Assembly (NCBI GenBank): GCA_001643675.2
Contig: LSRY02000020.1
Coordinates: 873,001-937,000 of the forward strand
Length of the DNA stretch: 64,000 nt
Direction: 5' to 3'
Source: Monocercomonoides exilis
Taxonomy: Eukaryota > Preaxostyla > Oxymonadida > Polymastigidae
The translations under genes were made by a program, and so were the position numbers. The first letter of the stretch is position 1, and each line of letters starts with the position of its first letter. Under the pieces are notes generated by a model. The model did no database searches. It was not told where the DNA came from and saw nothing but the letters and a program-made list of their open reading frames with translations. Below are positions 51,566 to 61,833 of this stretch, piece after piece.

Positions 51566-53188
51566 AGGTGAAAGGGGGAAGAAAGGGAGAAGAAAGGGAA
51601 AAGGAAGAGAGAAGAGAAGGAGGAAAAAAAAAGGAGAAAAGAGGGGAAAGTGAGTAGGAAGGGAATTGGCTAGTTGTTTAAATGAGAAAGAGTAATGAAA
51701 GACGAGGACATGAAGAGAAGAAGAAATGTTTATGGAAATAATTTTTTTTTATGTAAGGAAGATGATTTTAAAAGGAGTCAATTGGTAGAGAAGGAGAAGT
51801 AATGATAAAAACAGAGGAGGGTGAATATGAATGAAAGGGAGGAGGAAAGTCAATTACATATTTTATTTATCGTCATGTATTTTTCTTTTTTTTTTTTGAT
51901 TTTTTTCTGATTTTTCTGATTTTTCTTCATTTCTACAATATTATTTGAAATATATCTATTTTTTTATTTTATTCATTTCTTTTTCAATTCTTATGACATT
52001 TTGCATCCATTTTTTAAACATTTTTAAACATTTTTGATTAAAAAGAAAGATATTTTCGTTTTCTGAAAATAATAACAGAAATAGGTTTTATGTAGGGCTA
52101 GCGCTAACAACGTATTGTGAATGTTCCATTCTATTTTTTGATTTTAACCTGCTTGTCGTACTTTTCAAGTCTTTATTCATGTCTTTTCCATTGTTTGGTT
52201 TATCCTATTTCGCTTTTTTATCGTCTTGTTCTTTTTTTCATATTTTCTTGGCCTTTTTCTATTGAATTTATCTTTGAATGAACCTATTTTTTTCGCTATG
52301 TTTTCTGCTTTTCTCGTCTTTTTTTAAATCTTTTTTGAAATTTTTCTCGTTTCATAAAACTTCTTTTCTTATCAAAATACAAAAAATTATTCATTTCTCA
52401 CACTTTATTCACAAAATAAAAAAAGATTATACCATTTTGAATGATGTGTTTTTATTTATATTTTTTTATGATTATTATTTCTTGAATAAAAAATAAACTA
52501 ACATCTCTTTTCACACTTGATTCAATCATTCGTTCATTCGTTCGTTCATTTTGTTAACAGCCTTTTTTTTCACTCTTAATATGTTTTTGATAAATGTGGC
52601 AAGGATGAATGGATTCGTTTTCTGATTTTTAAGCGTATTGTTATTTTCGATTAAATCATCACTTCATTTTCACAAAAAAATGAATGACAATTCTTTTTCC
52701 ACGTTTTTTTGAATGTTGTTTGCGTTTATCTCAAACTGCATTTTTTTTTTAACATATTCATGTTTTGCTTTATCATTCTTCTTGGTTCATGAAAAATGAC
52801 TGTTTTTAAAATTTTCATCTCATTTCATCAAAAAGATATTCTTTGTCACATTCTCCTTGCAACATAAGGATTGACTTTGTATTTTCAAATTAACACTTCC
52901 GTTGAATATTAATGCCCCTTTCTATCACCGCAACGCAATAAAAATATATTCATAAACAAAAAAATTCCACAAAAAAATGAAATAACTAGATAAATCATGT
53001 ACAATTTTTGTAATTTAAAATGAAAGGAAAATAAAAACGAGAGAGCAGAGGAGAAAAAGAAATTGACGAGAGGCAAAGACGAAATGATTGTTGGTGAAAT
53101 GAATTTCTATCCTGAAAACAATAATAAAAAGTGATTTCATTATTTGAAACATCAATGAAGAATTGAGATAAACTGTAACTTTTCCTTT
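51566..53188. other. Long convergent intergenic region
   Basis: About 1.6 kb between two gene ends. The first 120 bp are GA-rich on the plus strand (51566-51680), probably 3' UTR. The rest is T-rich with a CATT/CGTT tetranucleotide cluster at about 52525-52552. No coding exon or RNA gene was recognised. Confidence 0.5.
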
Positions 53189-54786
53189 TCATTGTGCTTG
53201 TTGATTAATTTCTCTGTTTTCAGAAGGCGCTGGCTGAGCTGGTGAAATGATGGTTGAGAGGAGGTACAAATGAAAAGCCGAAAAGAGTCTGTGGAGGAGA
53301 AAAGCAGAGGGAGATGCAAATTGCATTCTACAAATGATGCAAGTTGTGCTCAGCGGAGACGACAAGTTCGGTGCTGCAGAATGGGAAGACTGATGCGAAG
53401 AAGAGAATATGGCAGAGGAGGATGATGATGCCTTGGATGATGATGAAGATGAAGATGACAATGACGAGTAGTGCAGCTTGAGAAGTGAGCTCCAGTCAAA
53501 TGTGGGTGGAAGAAAAGGAGTGTCAAAAGGGCCAAGAAGAGGAAGAGACGAAGACAAAGAAGGCAATTGCGGAATAAAAATTGGATGGGGCTGGCGGAGT
53601 GAGCACATGTGTCTGGTTAGCTTCGTTTCTTCGTCTTCCTCTTCTGGCTCCTCTTCTTCTTTTTCTTCATCGTCATCGACATGTTCGTATTCATCTTTCA
53701 TTTCATCTGTTTCGAGTACCCTCTTCTTTTTATAGTCATTGTCAAAATCTCTTTCTCTTTCCTGGCTGCCTTTATGATGATTGTGATGATGATGGTGGTG
53801 GTGATGGTGATTATGAGAGTGTGCATCTGAAGGCGACAAGGAGTGCGAGTGAGATGAAATCGAATTAGACGTCGAATGCCTTCTCTCTTTTTGCTTATAT
53901 TGTTCGGTTTTTTCAGTATGTGGTGTTTTTGTTCTTGATCTTGATCTTTCGCTTACAGATAAAGAGCGAGAACGTGAGGATAATGATCTTGAGCGCGATG
54001 TTGATGCGGATCGTGACACTCTTTTTTCACGCTTATTATCATGTGTTTGAGAAAACGATCGTGATCTTGAACGCAAACGAGAACGTGAGTGTGAATGTCG
54101 ATAAGAATGTGTGTGGAACTGATTATCGTGAAGTGAAAATGAGTTTTGATCACCACTCATCGAGGATTGATGATGAGAAGCATATGAACGCATTGAATCT
54201 TCTCCGAATCCATCTTTTGAAAACATTTTGTCACTTGGCAATGATTCTTTTTGATTCGTCATTTCAGCTCGAATTTCACGAGGCCTTTCTGCACCACACT
54301 GAACACAATGACGCGCATTGAATTTGTTGGTGACAAAGCATTTCTCGCAGTTCCAGAATTTTGGCTCAGTGTAGGAGGAATCAAGCAACGGATCTATCTG
54401 CCCCCCACGTCCGTGCCATTTTCCTTGTCTTCTTCCGCTCCAAGACGATATGAGTCCATCTTTTACAGTTATAGAAGCCGTGTATTCCATATCATACGAA
54501 ATCCCTCCAAGAACAAATGTTCTATCACATTCTTCCTGTTTTTGAAAAAAATATTTTCTTATAATGATAATTATAATGCGAATATTGTTCAAACAAGGCA
54601 TTCTTTTGCTTTCTTAACTGAAGGAAATTCAACTTTGGCTGAAATAACAGAACCTTGACGACACAATTTCATATCAACAAAAGGTCCAAATTCTGAAAGT
54701 GTAGCTGATACTGCTTCAAGTGGAGTTCCTTGCGGTAAGTGCTTTATTATAATGCATGTTGTAGCCCTGATTTTAGGAAGAAACAT
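53189..54786 (-). CDS. RBM5/RBM10-like splicing protein: RRM, RanBP2 finger, RS region, C2H2 finger (at least 512 aa)
   Basis: Exons are 54786-54595 and 54535-53189, joined in phase 0. The RRM is near residues 8-80 (TTCIIIKHLPQGTP, SAKVEFPSVKKAKECL). A RanBP2-type finger lies at about 124-145 (FWNCEKC, then NARHCVQCG), a single-stranded RNA binder. An RS-rich region (about 200-285) and a His run follow, then an acidic block, Ser runs and a C2H2 finger (CIICRMQF ... LLHRLFSAFH, about 463-486) whose spacing, C-x2-C-x12-H-x6-H, equals that of RBM5/RBM10. This set points to alternative-splicing control in early spliceosomes. The OCRE and G-patch regions of animal RBM5 are absent. The start is uncertain: ATG 54786 is the first in frame, but an acceptor at about 54768 could join an upstream exon near 54950-55010. 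Confidence 0.8.
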
Positions 54787-55465
54787 AATATATTTAAATG
54801 GTGGTTGTATGATCTAGTGAAAGAAGGAAGATAGCAAACAAATTGTATAGGAAAAATAGTTTTCAGAATAGTGATGAATGATTTGGTTTTGATATTAATT
54901 TTCGAAACGAAATGAATCTTAGCCTTGTGAATTCGACGAAAGAGACCATTCATTTATCTCTTCTTGCACCAAAATTATTCTCATAGAAAAAGCGCATCTT
55001 GGTGATCTCATTTGTTCGCTACATTGAAGTTATTTTTCTTTAACTCTTTGTTGTTTATTCCAAAATTTTTCAGATTTTTTTTTAACAAAAAAACATAACT
55101 GGAAATTCCAATGGAAAATTGCATGTTTTGAATAAGTGTAAATGTATATACATATTTACTGAAAATGCGTGAAAGTGAAAATTAAAATAAACTTTTTCAA
55201 ATGAAAAGAATAAAAAGGAATTGTTGAAATACAAATGATAAAAAATTTTCCAAATTGATTTCGTTTGAAATCACAACATTTTTCTTTGTGTTAAAGCAAA
55301 CTTCTATTTTCAACAAATAAATTGATAAATAGTTAATAGAGTTATAAATTTCAAAAGACAATTGGAAAAAATAAAAACTATATAAGCTTAAATACATTTT
55401 TGCACGAATGACAAATTAGTGTTAATTGTCAGAAGGTAAATGATAAAATCATAGACTTTTTTCTT
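54787..55465. other. AT-rich spacer, may hold a first exon of the RBM5-like gene
   Basis: 679 bp between tandem minus-strand genes. Minus-strand ATGs near 55010, 54997 and 54953 open short frames that might serve as a first exon of the downstream gene, but phase alone does not single one out. The remainder is AT-rich and featureless. Confidence 0.4.
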
Positions 55466-56381
55466 TCATTTTAGCTTTGATTCTTGTGATTGCTCGATTT
55501 TATTCGTTGGGCAGCAAAGAGAAATAACATCAGTAACTGTTTTTAAGACGTATGTAGGCTTTATATCTAAATCATGTAAATGGCGAGAATGTGGAACTAG
55601 AGCAGTGTCTATATTAGCACTATGAAATAATTAATTGCAATAAAATGAATTTTATGTAAATTTTCAAACCTTTGTCCGCACTTGATATCAGCTTCATCAT
55701 CTCCAACATAAAGCACTTTTCTTTTTCCAGCATCATCAATGATACCAATTTGGTTCAAAGTGTAATTTAATGGAACAGGTGATGGCTTGGAAACAATAAA
55801 TTCACTGGGGGTAAATGTAAACTTATAATTAAAAAATTTTTTTCAGAGTCAATTAGATGTTCTTGGTGAAATTTCTCATACATCAAAAAAGTCTTCGAGT
55901 TTGTAAAAATGAAGATGCCTGTTAAAGGCTTCCCGAAGCCTGTTTGTAACAATTCCGATTTTTATGTTTCTATGTTTCAATTCTGTCATCATCTCAATCA
56001 TTCCTGGAAAAAGAGAAAGATGATCATTCTCTTTTTCCTTTTGAATTTCTAGGTATCGCTTCTTTATCTCTATGAACTCTTCAGACTCTAAATGTCGACC
56101 AAATAAAGTTGAAAGTTCTTCTGACAATTCTAATGATCTAAATTCTTTCTTTAAATAAAATATCAATAAAAACTAAAAATATATTTTGTTTCAAACTTCA
56201 ATTTGTGCCTCACTCTTGTCCAATCCATACTCATTAAGCAACGCTTTCCTAGAAGCAACGCTCATTCCTAAATGGAATGAATCACAGAATTATCAAAAAA
56301 TTTTTAAACAAAACCTAGAGAATAAGAAATTGTTCCGTCAAAATCGAAAATAACGGTATTATATCGAAGCTCTTGTTCCAT
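55466..56381 (-). CDS. HAD-superfamily phosphatase (phosphoglycolate-phosphatase-like), 236 aa (five exons)
   Basis: Exons are 56381-56315, 56267-56197, 56148-55882, 55821-55670 and 55619-55466; phases 1, 0, 0 and 2 all agree. HAD motif I is FDFDGT with nucleophile Asp13 and acid Asp15. Motif II is GIVTNR near 111. The motif III Lys lies in VSKPSP (about 147). Motif IV is GDDEAD near 175-180, with the Mg-binding acids. A helical cap (about 20-95) between motifs I and II is of the C1 type found in phosphoglycolate phosphatase and beta-phosphoglucomutase. The complete motif set indicates a soluble Mg-dependent phosphatase for a small phosphorylated metabolite; the substrate cannot be read from sequence. 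There is no targeting signal. Introns are short (48-60 bp). Confidence 0.9.
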
Positions 56382-56760
56382 TAAAAAATGAAGCTTTAAC
56401 TTTGAAGCTGTTGACTTATTGCAGCTTCTGAATATTTGTTAGAAAAATATTACATTCGTTTCGGATCACTAATCAAATTATACATTCTTTCACTTTCATA
56501 AAAAATAGAAAAATACTTTTCACTTGAAAAAAAGTATGCAATGAACATTTCTAATGTTAAATCAAACATTTTGAATGATAATCAAAACAAATATATGTCA
56601 AATTACATTCAAAGCTCAAAAGAATAGATTTACAAATTTTTCACAAAAGAAAATCCTCGAACTTTCTAAGATAAACGCAATCTTTACAATTTAACATGAA
56701 AAAAAAGTTGTACAATGTACAACTAAAAAATAAAAACAAAAAAATTTTTTTTCATTGACT
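56382..56760. other. AT-rich spacer
   Basis: 379 bp between the HAD gene start and the end of the WD40 gene, both on the minus strand. A/T runs only; no gene or RNA seen. Confidence 0.5.
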
Positions 56761-59700
56761 TCATTTTATTTTATGTTTACAACATTCACTCCTTGCAGCA
56801 AGTGTAGATATGAATCGTCCAAGATCAATTCCGCGCAGCCTTCCCTGGGCATCGCAAATGAAGACAAGAGAACCGATGCAGCAGCACACGACAACGTCTG
56901 TCACGAACCAGCACACGATGCTGCCATCGAGCGAGTCCCAGATCACAATCACACTTTCAGAGTCGTTTGAAGGCGAAGGGCTGTTGAGAGAATTTGACAT
57001 GCCTTTCAAAGAGGAAGAGCGAACTGGAACAGAAGAAGACAACAAAGAAGAAGAGAAATGATGGGAGTATGTCAGAATGTATCTCTGGCTTTCAGTTCCA
57101 GAGGAGCGTAAATGGAATGATGACTGAGAATGTGATAAATCAGACTGAGCTGGTTTTTCTTCATTTAAATCTGAATCTTTATTCTTTTGTTCTTTATCAG
57201 AAATGTTAATATTCGCTTGTGCTTCTTCTTCTTCTTCCTGTTTATGACTGCTGCTCTTTTCATCAACTTGGTCTTTCATTGAATCATTTTTATGTGTTTG
57301 TTTTAGATTCCCCTTCGAAAATGTCCTTTTTCTCGCCTCAATCCAGCTCATTCCATTGACGCATCTGCCCACTTTCTCTATCTCCACATGCAGTCTGCTA
57401 AATGTCCCCGTCTTAAAGATGCGCATCCCGCCTTCCAAAGAACCCACAGCGAGTCTTGACGAAGAGAGGCACACGCCACTCATCCGGGGCTTGTTGTTCA
57501 GCTGGTGCGAAAACAGAAGGGAAGGAGCAGAACAAGAGGGATCAGATGAAAAAGATGAAGGTGAAGAGGGTGAAGGAGATGAAGATGTTGTGGTTGAATG
57601 AGAGTTTGATGCAGTTGCCCGAGCATTTGCAGATGAATTGCATGATTCTAAATCGTCTGATGCTGACTCTGATGAAATGTCCCACTGATTGACACAGCCA
57701 TCATACGAAACAGAAATGAGATATTGCGATGAAGCTAAGAATGATGGGGGAAAAAAATAACGAGATATTTGAAAAATGAATTTAAATAATAGAAAAAATA
57801 ATGAGTACCAATAAAAGGTTTTGAAAACAAACAATTTGTATCCTTTTCATTGCTCTTGTTTTGGTCTTGTTTCATACTTCTAATCATCTTATCTGTACCA
57901 TCCTGATCTTTCCTCTCCTTTCTATCATCACTTGCATAACTTTTCCCAACTTCAACTTTTTCGTCTTCTCCACTCTCCAAGCTATTAATCCGATCTTTCG
58001 ACACGACCGAAGCCGAAGAAATCGTCAGCCCAGTCACTTTCTGTGTGTGTTTGTCCAAATGCTTAATCATCCCTCTCTGAAGCGTCCACTCCACAATCGC
58101 TCCATTGTCGCATCCAACATACACAACATCGTTTCTATTCTCGTTCTCGTTTTCGTTCTCGTTTTCTTCTTGCTCATCATCCTCAGCATCTTCATCTTCA
58201 TCACCATCTTCTCCTTCTCCTTCTCCTTCTCCTTCATCCACCTCATTCTTATCTTTTGCTTTCTCCCTTTCCGACCCACTCATCTTTCTAGCCAATGAAT
58301 ACTCCGTCTGGTTCCACAGCATGGCTGTGATGGAAGCAGAGGGAGAAACACTCACCCGATGTATTTGTGTGTATGTAAGCACGTCAAACACGCAGACTGA
58401 CCCAGCCGACGTGCCCACAAAGAGAAGAGAAGGCACCTCGCAAATGGAAGGGAAGCGTAAATGCGCTAGTGCTGGTGTGGTGTTCTGCAGGGAGTCGAAG
58501 AAAGACACAGAAGAAAGCGCGACAGAAGAGTCGGAACATTCGTCCGTCTCGTTTGGCAGTGGAATGAACGTCATCATCTGCGAGGCAGCTGGTGATGAAG
58601 TGAAATGCGATGAGGTTTGTGGGCGTTTGAGGGAAGTGCTGTGATGTGTGGTTGTATTCAGGCGGTTGCTTGAAGGAGGAGGAGGTGGTGGTGGTGGGGG
58701 GGGAGGTGGAGGTTGAAAGTGAGATAAACGATTGGGCGATGAAGTTGATTGAAGCTCTGTTTGGGAATCTAACATTGAGCGTGAAAGAGGCGGAATGGGA
58801 GCTGTGCGCTTGGTTGTTTGGGGAATGTTGGATGTCTTTTGTTCAGATGATTGTGCAACTGGTTGAGTTAGAGATGGATCACTCACAATCTCATTCTGTT
58901 GATACAAAGTGGATTTATTTGGATTCTCAACTGATTCGGTTGGTTTTGCTGTGATTTCTGATTCTTCTGCGGTTTTGTCTTTAGTTTCTGGATTCGTTTC
59001 CTTCTCTTCTTTTGCTTCGTCAGCCTCATCCCTTTCATCGCTGGCTTCACTTTCCATGGTTTCCTCTCTTTCCTCCCATTGCTCACTCCACTTCTTCTCT
59101 TCTTCTTCATTTCCTTCTTCCTCCTCAAACCCTGGCTCCTCTTTGCCCACTCTCCTCTTTCCCCAGCAGGCAGCAGTCGGGTTCAGCCCGTCCTTCAGCC
59201 TCCATCTTTTCACCAGCACGCCATTTTTCACATCGACAATCACAATTTCTCCGCTCACTGACCCCAAGCAGAGGAGTCGGCCACAGGGCGATATGACAGT
59301 CGGGCGGGAGTTCAGATAGCACGATGAAGGGAACGTGTGGAAGGACAGAAGAGACAGCAGCTGAGAGGAAGTGAAGCGATGAAGAGGATCTGAGGAAGGT
59401 TTCGGAGAAATATCGGTTGGATTTTGTTTGAGCTCCGGAGAATTAGAAGGTGAACAAGAATTACTAGATTCATCGAGAGAAATAAGAGGAGCAAGAGAAG
59501 AATTCGATAAAGACAGAAATGGATCGCCTGAATGGTCTATTAATTGTTCAGGTGTTGCAGAGTTTTTGTTTGATGAAAGAGAAGAAGACGATTTTGAAGG
59601 AGAACCTTGTGATGTGGAGTCCTTTTGAGGAAGAAATGGAATCAAAGCCTGTTGTTGTCATAAGCAGTTGATATTTTCACACATTCAAAAATAGTATCGT

Positions 59701-59826
59701 AATTAATCATAGAATAATGTGAGTGATAGAAAGAAAAAATTGCAAAATCAAAACATAACAAAAACAGTCTCATTCGTTCGTTTTGTGAAATTACACATCA
59801 AACGCAAAAAATTCTTTCATTTTCAT
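56761..59826 (-). CDS. WD40-repeat protein with acidic and Pro-rich inserts, about 947 aa (three exons)
   Basis: Exons are 59826-59797, 59648-57809 and 57734-56761, in phases 0 and 1. The tiny first exon encodes MKMKEFFAFD; it joins ALIPFLPQK, and without it the long exon has no early Met. Blade-like repeats include PTVISPCGRLLCLGSVSGEI, SLLFVGTSAGSVCVFDVLTY, VVYVGCDNGAIVEW, YLISVSYDGCVNQWDI, SRLAVGSLEGGMRIF and SLVFICDAQGRLRGIDL, so one seven-bladed propeller is likely. Between blades lie long inserts: an acidic block (EEEEGNEEEEKKW), a poly-Pro run, Glu/Asn repeats, and Ser runs. I cannot name the family. Start uncertain: MKEFFAFD at 59820 is equally possible. It starts only about 55 bp downstream of the PTEN stop. 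Confidence 0.8.
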
Positions 59827-59880
59827 TTCATTCCATTACTTTTCTTCATCTTTTTCTTTTTCTTTTTCTAATTAATTCTA

Positions 59881-61560
59881 TCAACCCATCACATCAAATC
59901 CACACACATCCCAGTCCTGCTTCTCAAAGGCGTGCACATGGTCATCTGAGTCCACTTCTGTCAGAATGTTGTCCAGCTGAAACTTCTCGTCGAATTTGAC
60001 ATGTTTCGGTGAGTCCAGTTCTCTTGCTTTTAAGCTCAGCAGCGAATTCGCCTGGTGCATTCCTGTGTGAAATGCATACCGAAACAAAAGAACCCCTTTC
60101 ACTTTCATATATGCAGGCACTTTGCTTTCTCCTTCTTCATCAATCTCTATTTCCTTCTCAGTGTGGGAGTAGCTGTTGTGTGAATGGGATACTGCTGAAA
60201 CGGCTGATGATGATGAAGACAAAACTTGTGTGTTTGAATGAGCTGGCTCGCCTGCTGGAATTGTAACTGGGTGTCTCATCGATGATGCTGGTGAGTAGCT
60301 CATTCCTGCTCCTTCGTATGGAGGTGGAGGCTGTGGTGGTGTGGAAGTGTGACTTGCCAATGAATTGGATGTAGAGATGGCTGAGGGATGAGAAGATGCA
60401 GCGGGAGATGAAGAAGCCAGTGGCGATGTTGAAGGGGTTTGACCAGAAGATGCTGTTAGTTGAGTGTTTGGATAATGGAAGAACTCAATCAGCACATCTC
60501 CATAGAGCACAACATCGCAGCGGAGCAGGATCGCTCCGTCTGGTTTTGTGTAGTATTGAGGTGGCTGTTTATACGGGCATCCAGTCAAAGGATCGATTCT
60601 CGAGTCGAACACTCTTTTGTTCTGAAGAGAAATACAGAAATACGGGCAAATTCCTCCGTGTTTGTCAGCTTTGGGAATTGAGTGAAATATGATTGACTTC
60701 AGCTAAAAAGTAGAATAATGGTAAATTGGTTGATTATTTATGAACAAAACAAAAACACAGCGATAATTAAAAGACATTATGGAAAAAAAATGATGAAAAT
60801 ATAATTTAATATTTTGATCTTATTCAAAAGATTAGCAACACTCACAAACTTTTATGGGCTCGTGAGAGGGATAAATATCACGGTTAACAATCTTTGCGAA
60901 ATACTCAACATATCGCCTTTGAGAAGGAACAGCAACTCCACCACCTAAATTGTGGGCTCGTTTAGCTGCAAAATAGTTCATTGCATCCCCAGCATTTCGA
61001 TACATTCCGGTGTATAAAAAATAACAACTTACTGCAACTCCTGTTCTACCCTTTCCAGCCTAATTGGAATTTAAATTTTTAAAAAAAATTCTCTAAAAGT
61101 AACTTCAAACTTTACAATGGATTGCTACAACATTCTTTGCATTACTGTCAAGCCATGATTTAACATATTTACAAATGATAAACAATTGATGAAGCTCTGG
61201 TGGATGATGATCAGGGAATCCAAAATCTAAAACATTTCCATGAAATTTCTCGTAATCGTAAGGAATTTGAGATAAATTTACAATAAGGTAATGGTCTTTA
61301 TGATGTTCGTCAAAGAAATTTGCGACATCATCAAGTCTATTTCGATACAGACTTTGAATTCCTTCAGATGGAAGGCCCATTGCTATTCAAATTATTTTAT
61401 GTTTTTTGTTTCATAACGTGATAAGAAAGAAAAAATCATTCAAGTACTGCAAACCAATTATCCTGTTTGTAATATATGTCAAGTCCAGATCATATTTTTC
61501 ATCATGAAACCGTACACGATTCCCAGAAACAAGTTTCCTTATTGAAGCTGTTAATGACAT
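59881..61560 (-). CDS. PTEN: PTEN phosphatidylinositol-3,4,5-trisphosphate 3-phosphatase, 469 aa (four exons)
   Basis: Exons are 61560-61455, 61382-61111, 61059-60850 and 60702-59881, in phases 1, 0 and 0. The N-terminus follows the PTEN pattern: SIRKLVSGNRVRFHDEKYDL, DLTYIT, AMGLPSEGIQSLYRN. The active-site loop HCKAGKGRTG has catalytic Cys125 and Arg131 and both family-typical Lys residues needed for PIP3, at almost the same residue number as human PTEN. PSQRRYVEYF closes the phosphatase domain. A C2 domain for membrane binding follows (KSIIFHSIPKADKHGGICPY to IEFFHYPNT), then about 115 inserted Ser/Pro-rich residues, and the C2 resumes at VKGVLLFRYAFHTG. PTEN reverses PI3-kinase signals at the plasma membrane. 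The GTAAGT inside exon 3 (61032-61027) is coding, not a donor, because VAVSCYFLY matches the family. Confidence 0.96.
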
Positions 61561-61833
61561 TTATCGATACTATTTGAATAATGTGTAGCAACAAAAATTT
61601 TAATTAGTCTTTTACTTCAACTTAAAAACCACAACAAATGATTTCAAAAAAAGTTGACATATTGTTTGATCTTTTTCAAAATGACTATTCATTAAATCAT
61701 TTATATGTGATGCAAATGTTAACAACTTGAATTTGTTCTGATTTATAAATTCTGTGATTCTTTCAAAAATAATAAAGGTATTCAGGAAAGAAATGGATGT
61801 TTCCTGATATATTTGTTTGTAATTTACCGTGTA
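61561..61833. promoter_or_regulatory. Divergent promoter interval
   Basis: 273 bp separate the PTEN start (minus) from the ATG at 61834 (plus). AT-rich; no clear motif. Both promoters must be here. Confidence 0.4.

Noticed and set aside
61027-61032. GTAAGT on the minus strand inside PTEN as a donor
   Set aside because: The sequence after it continues the PTEN fold (VSCYFLY through SQRRYVEYF) in frame, so it is coding.
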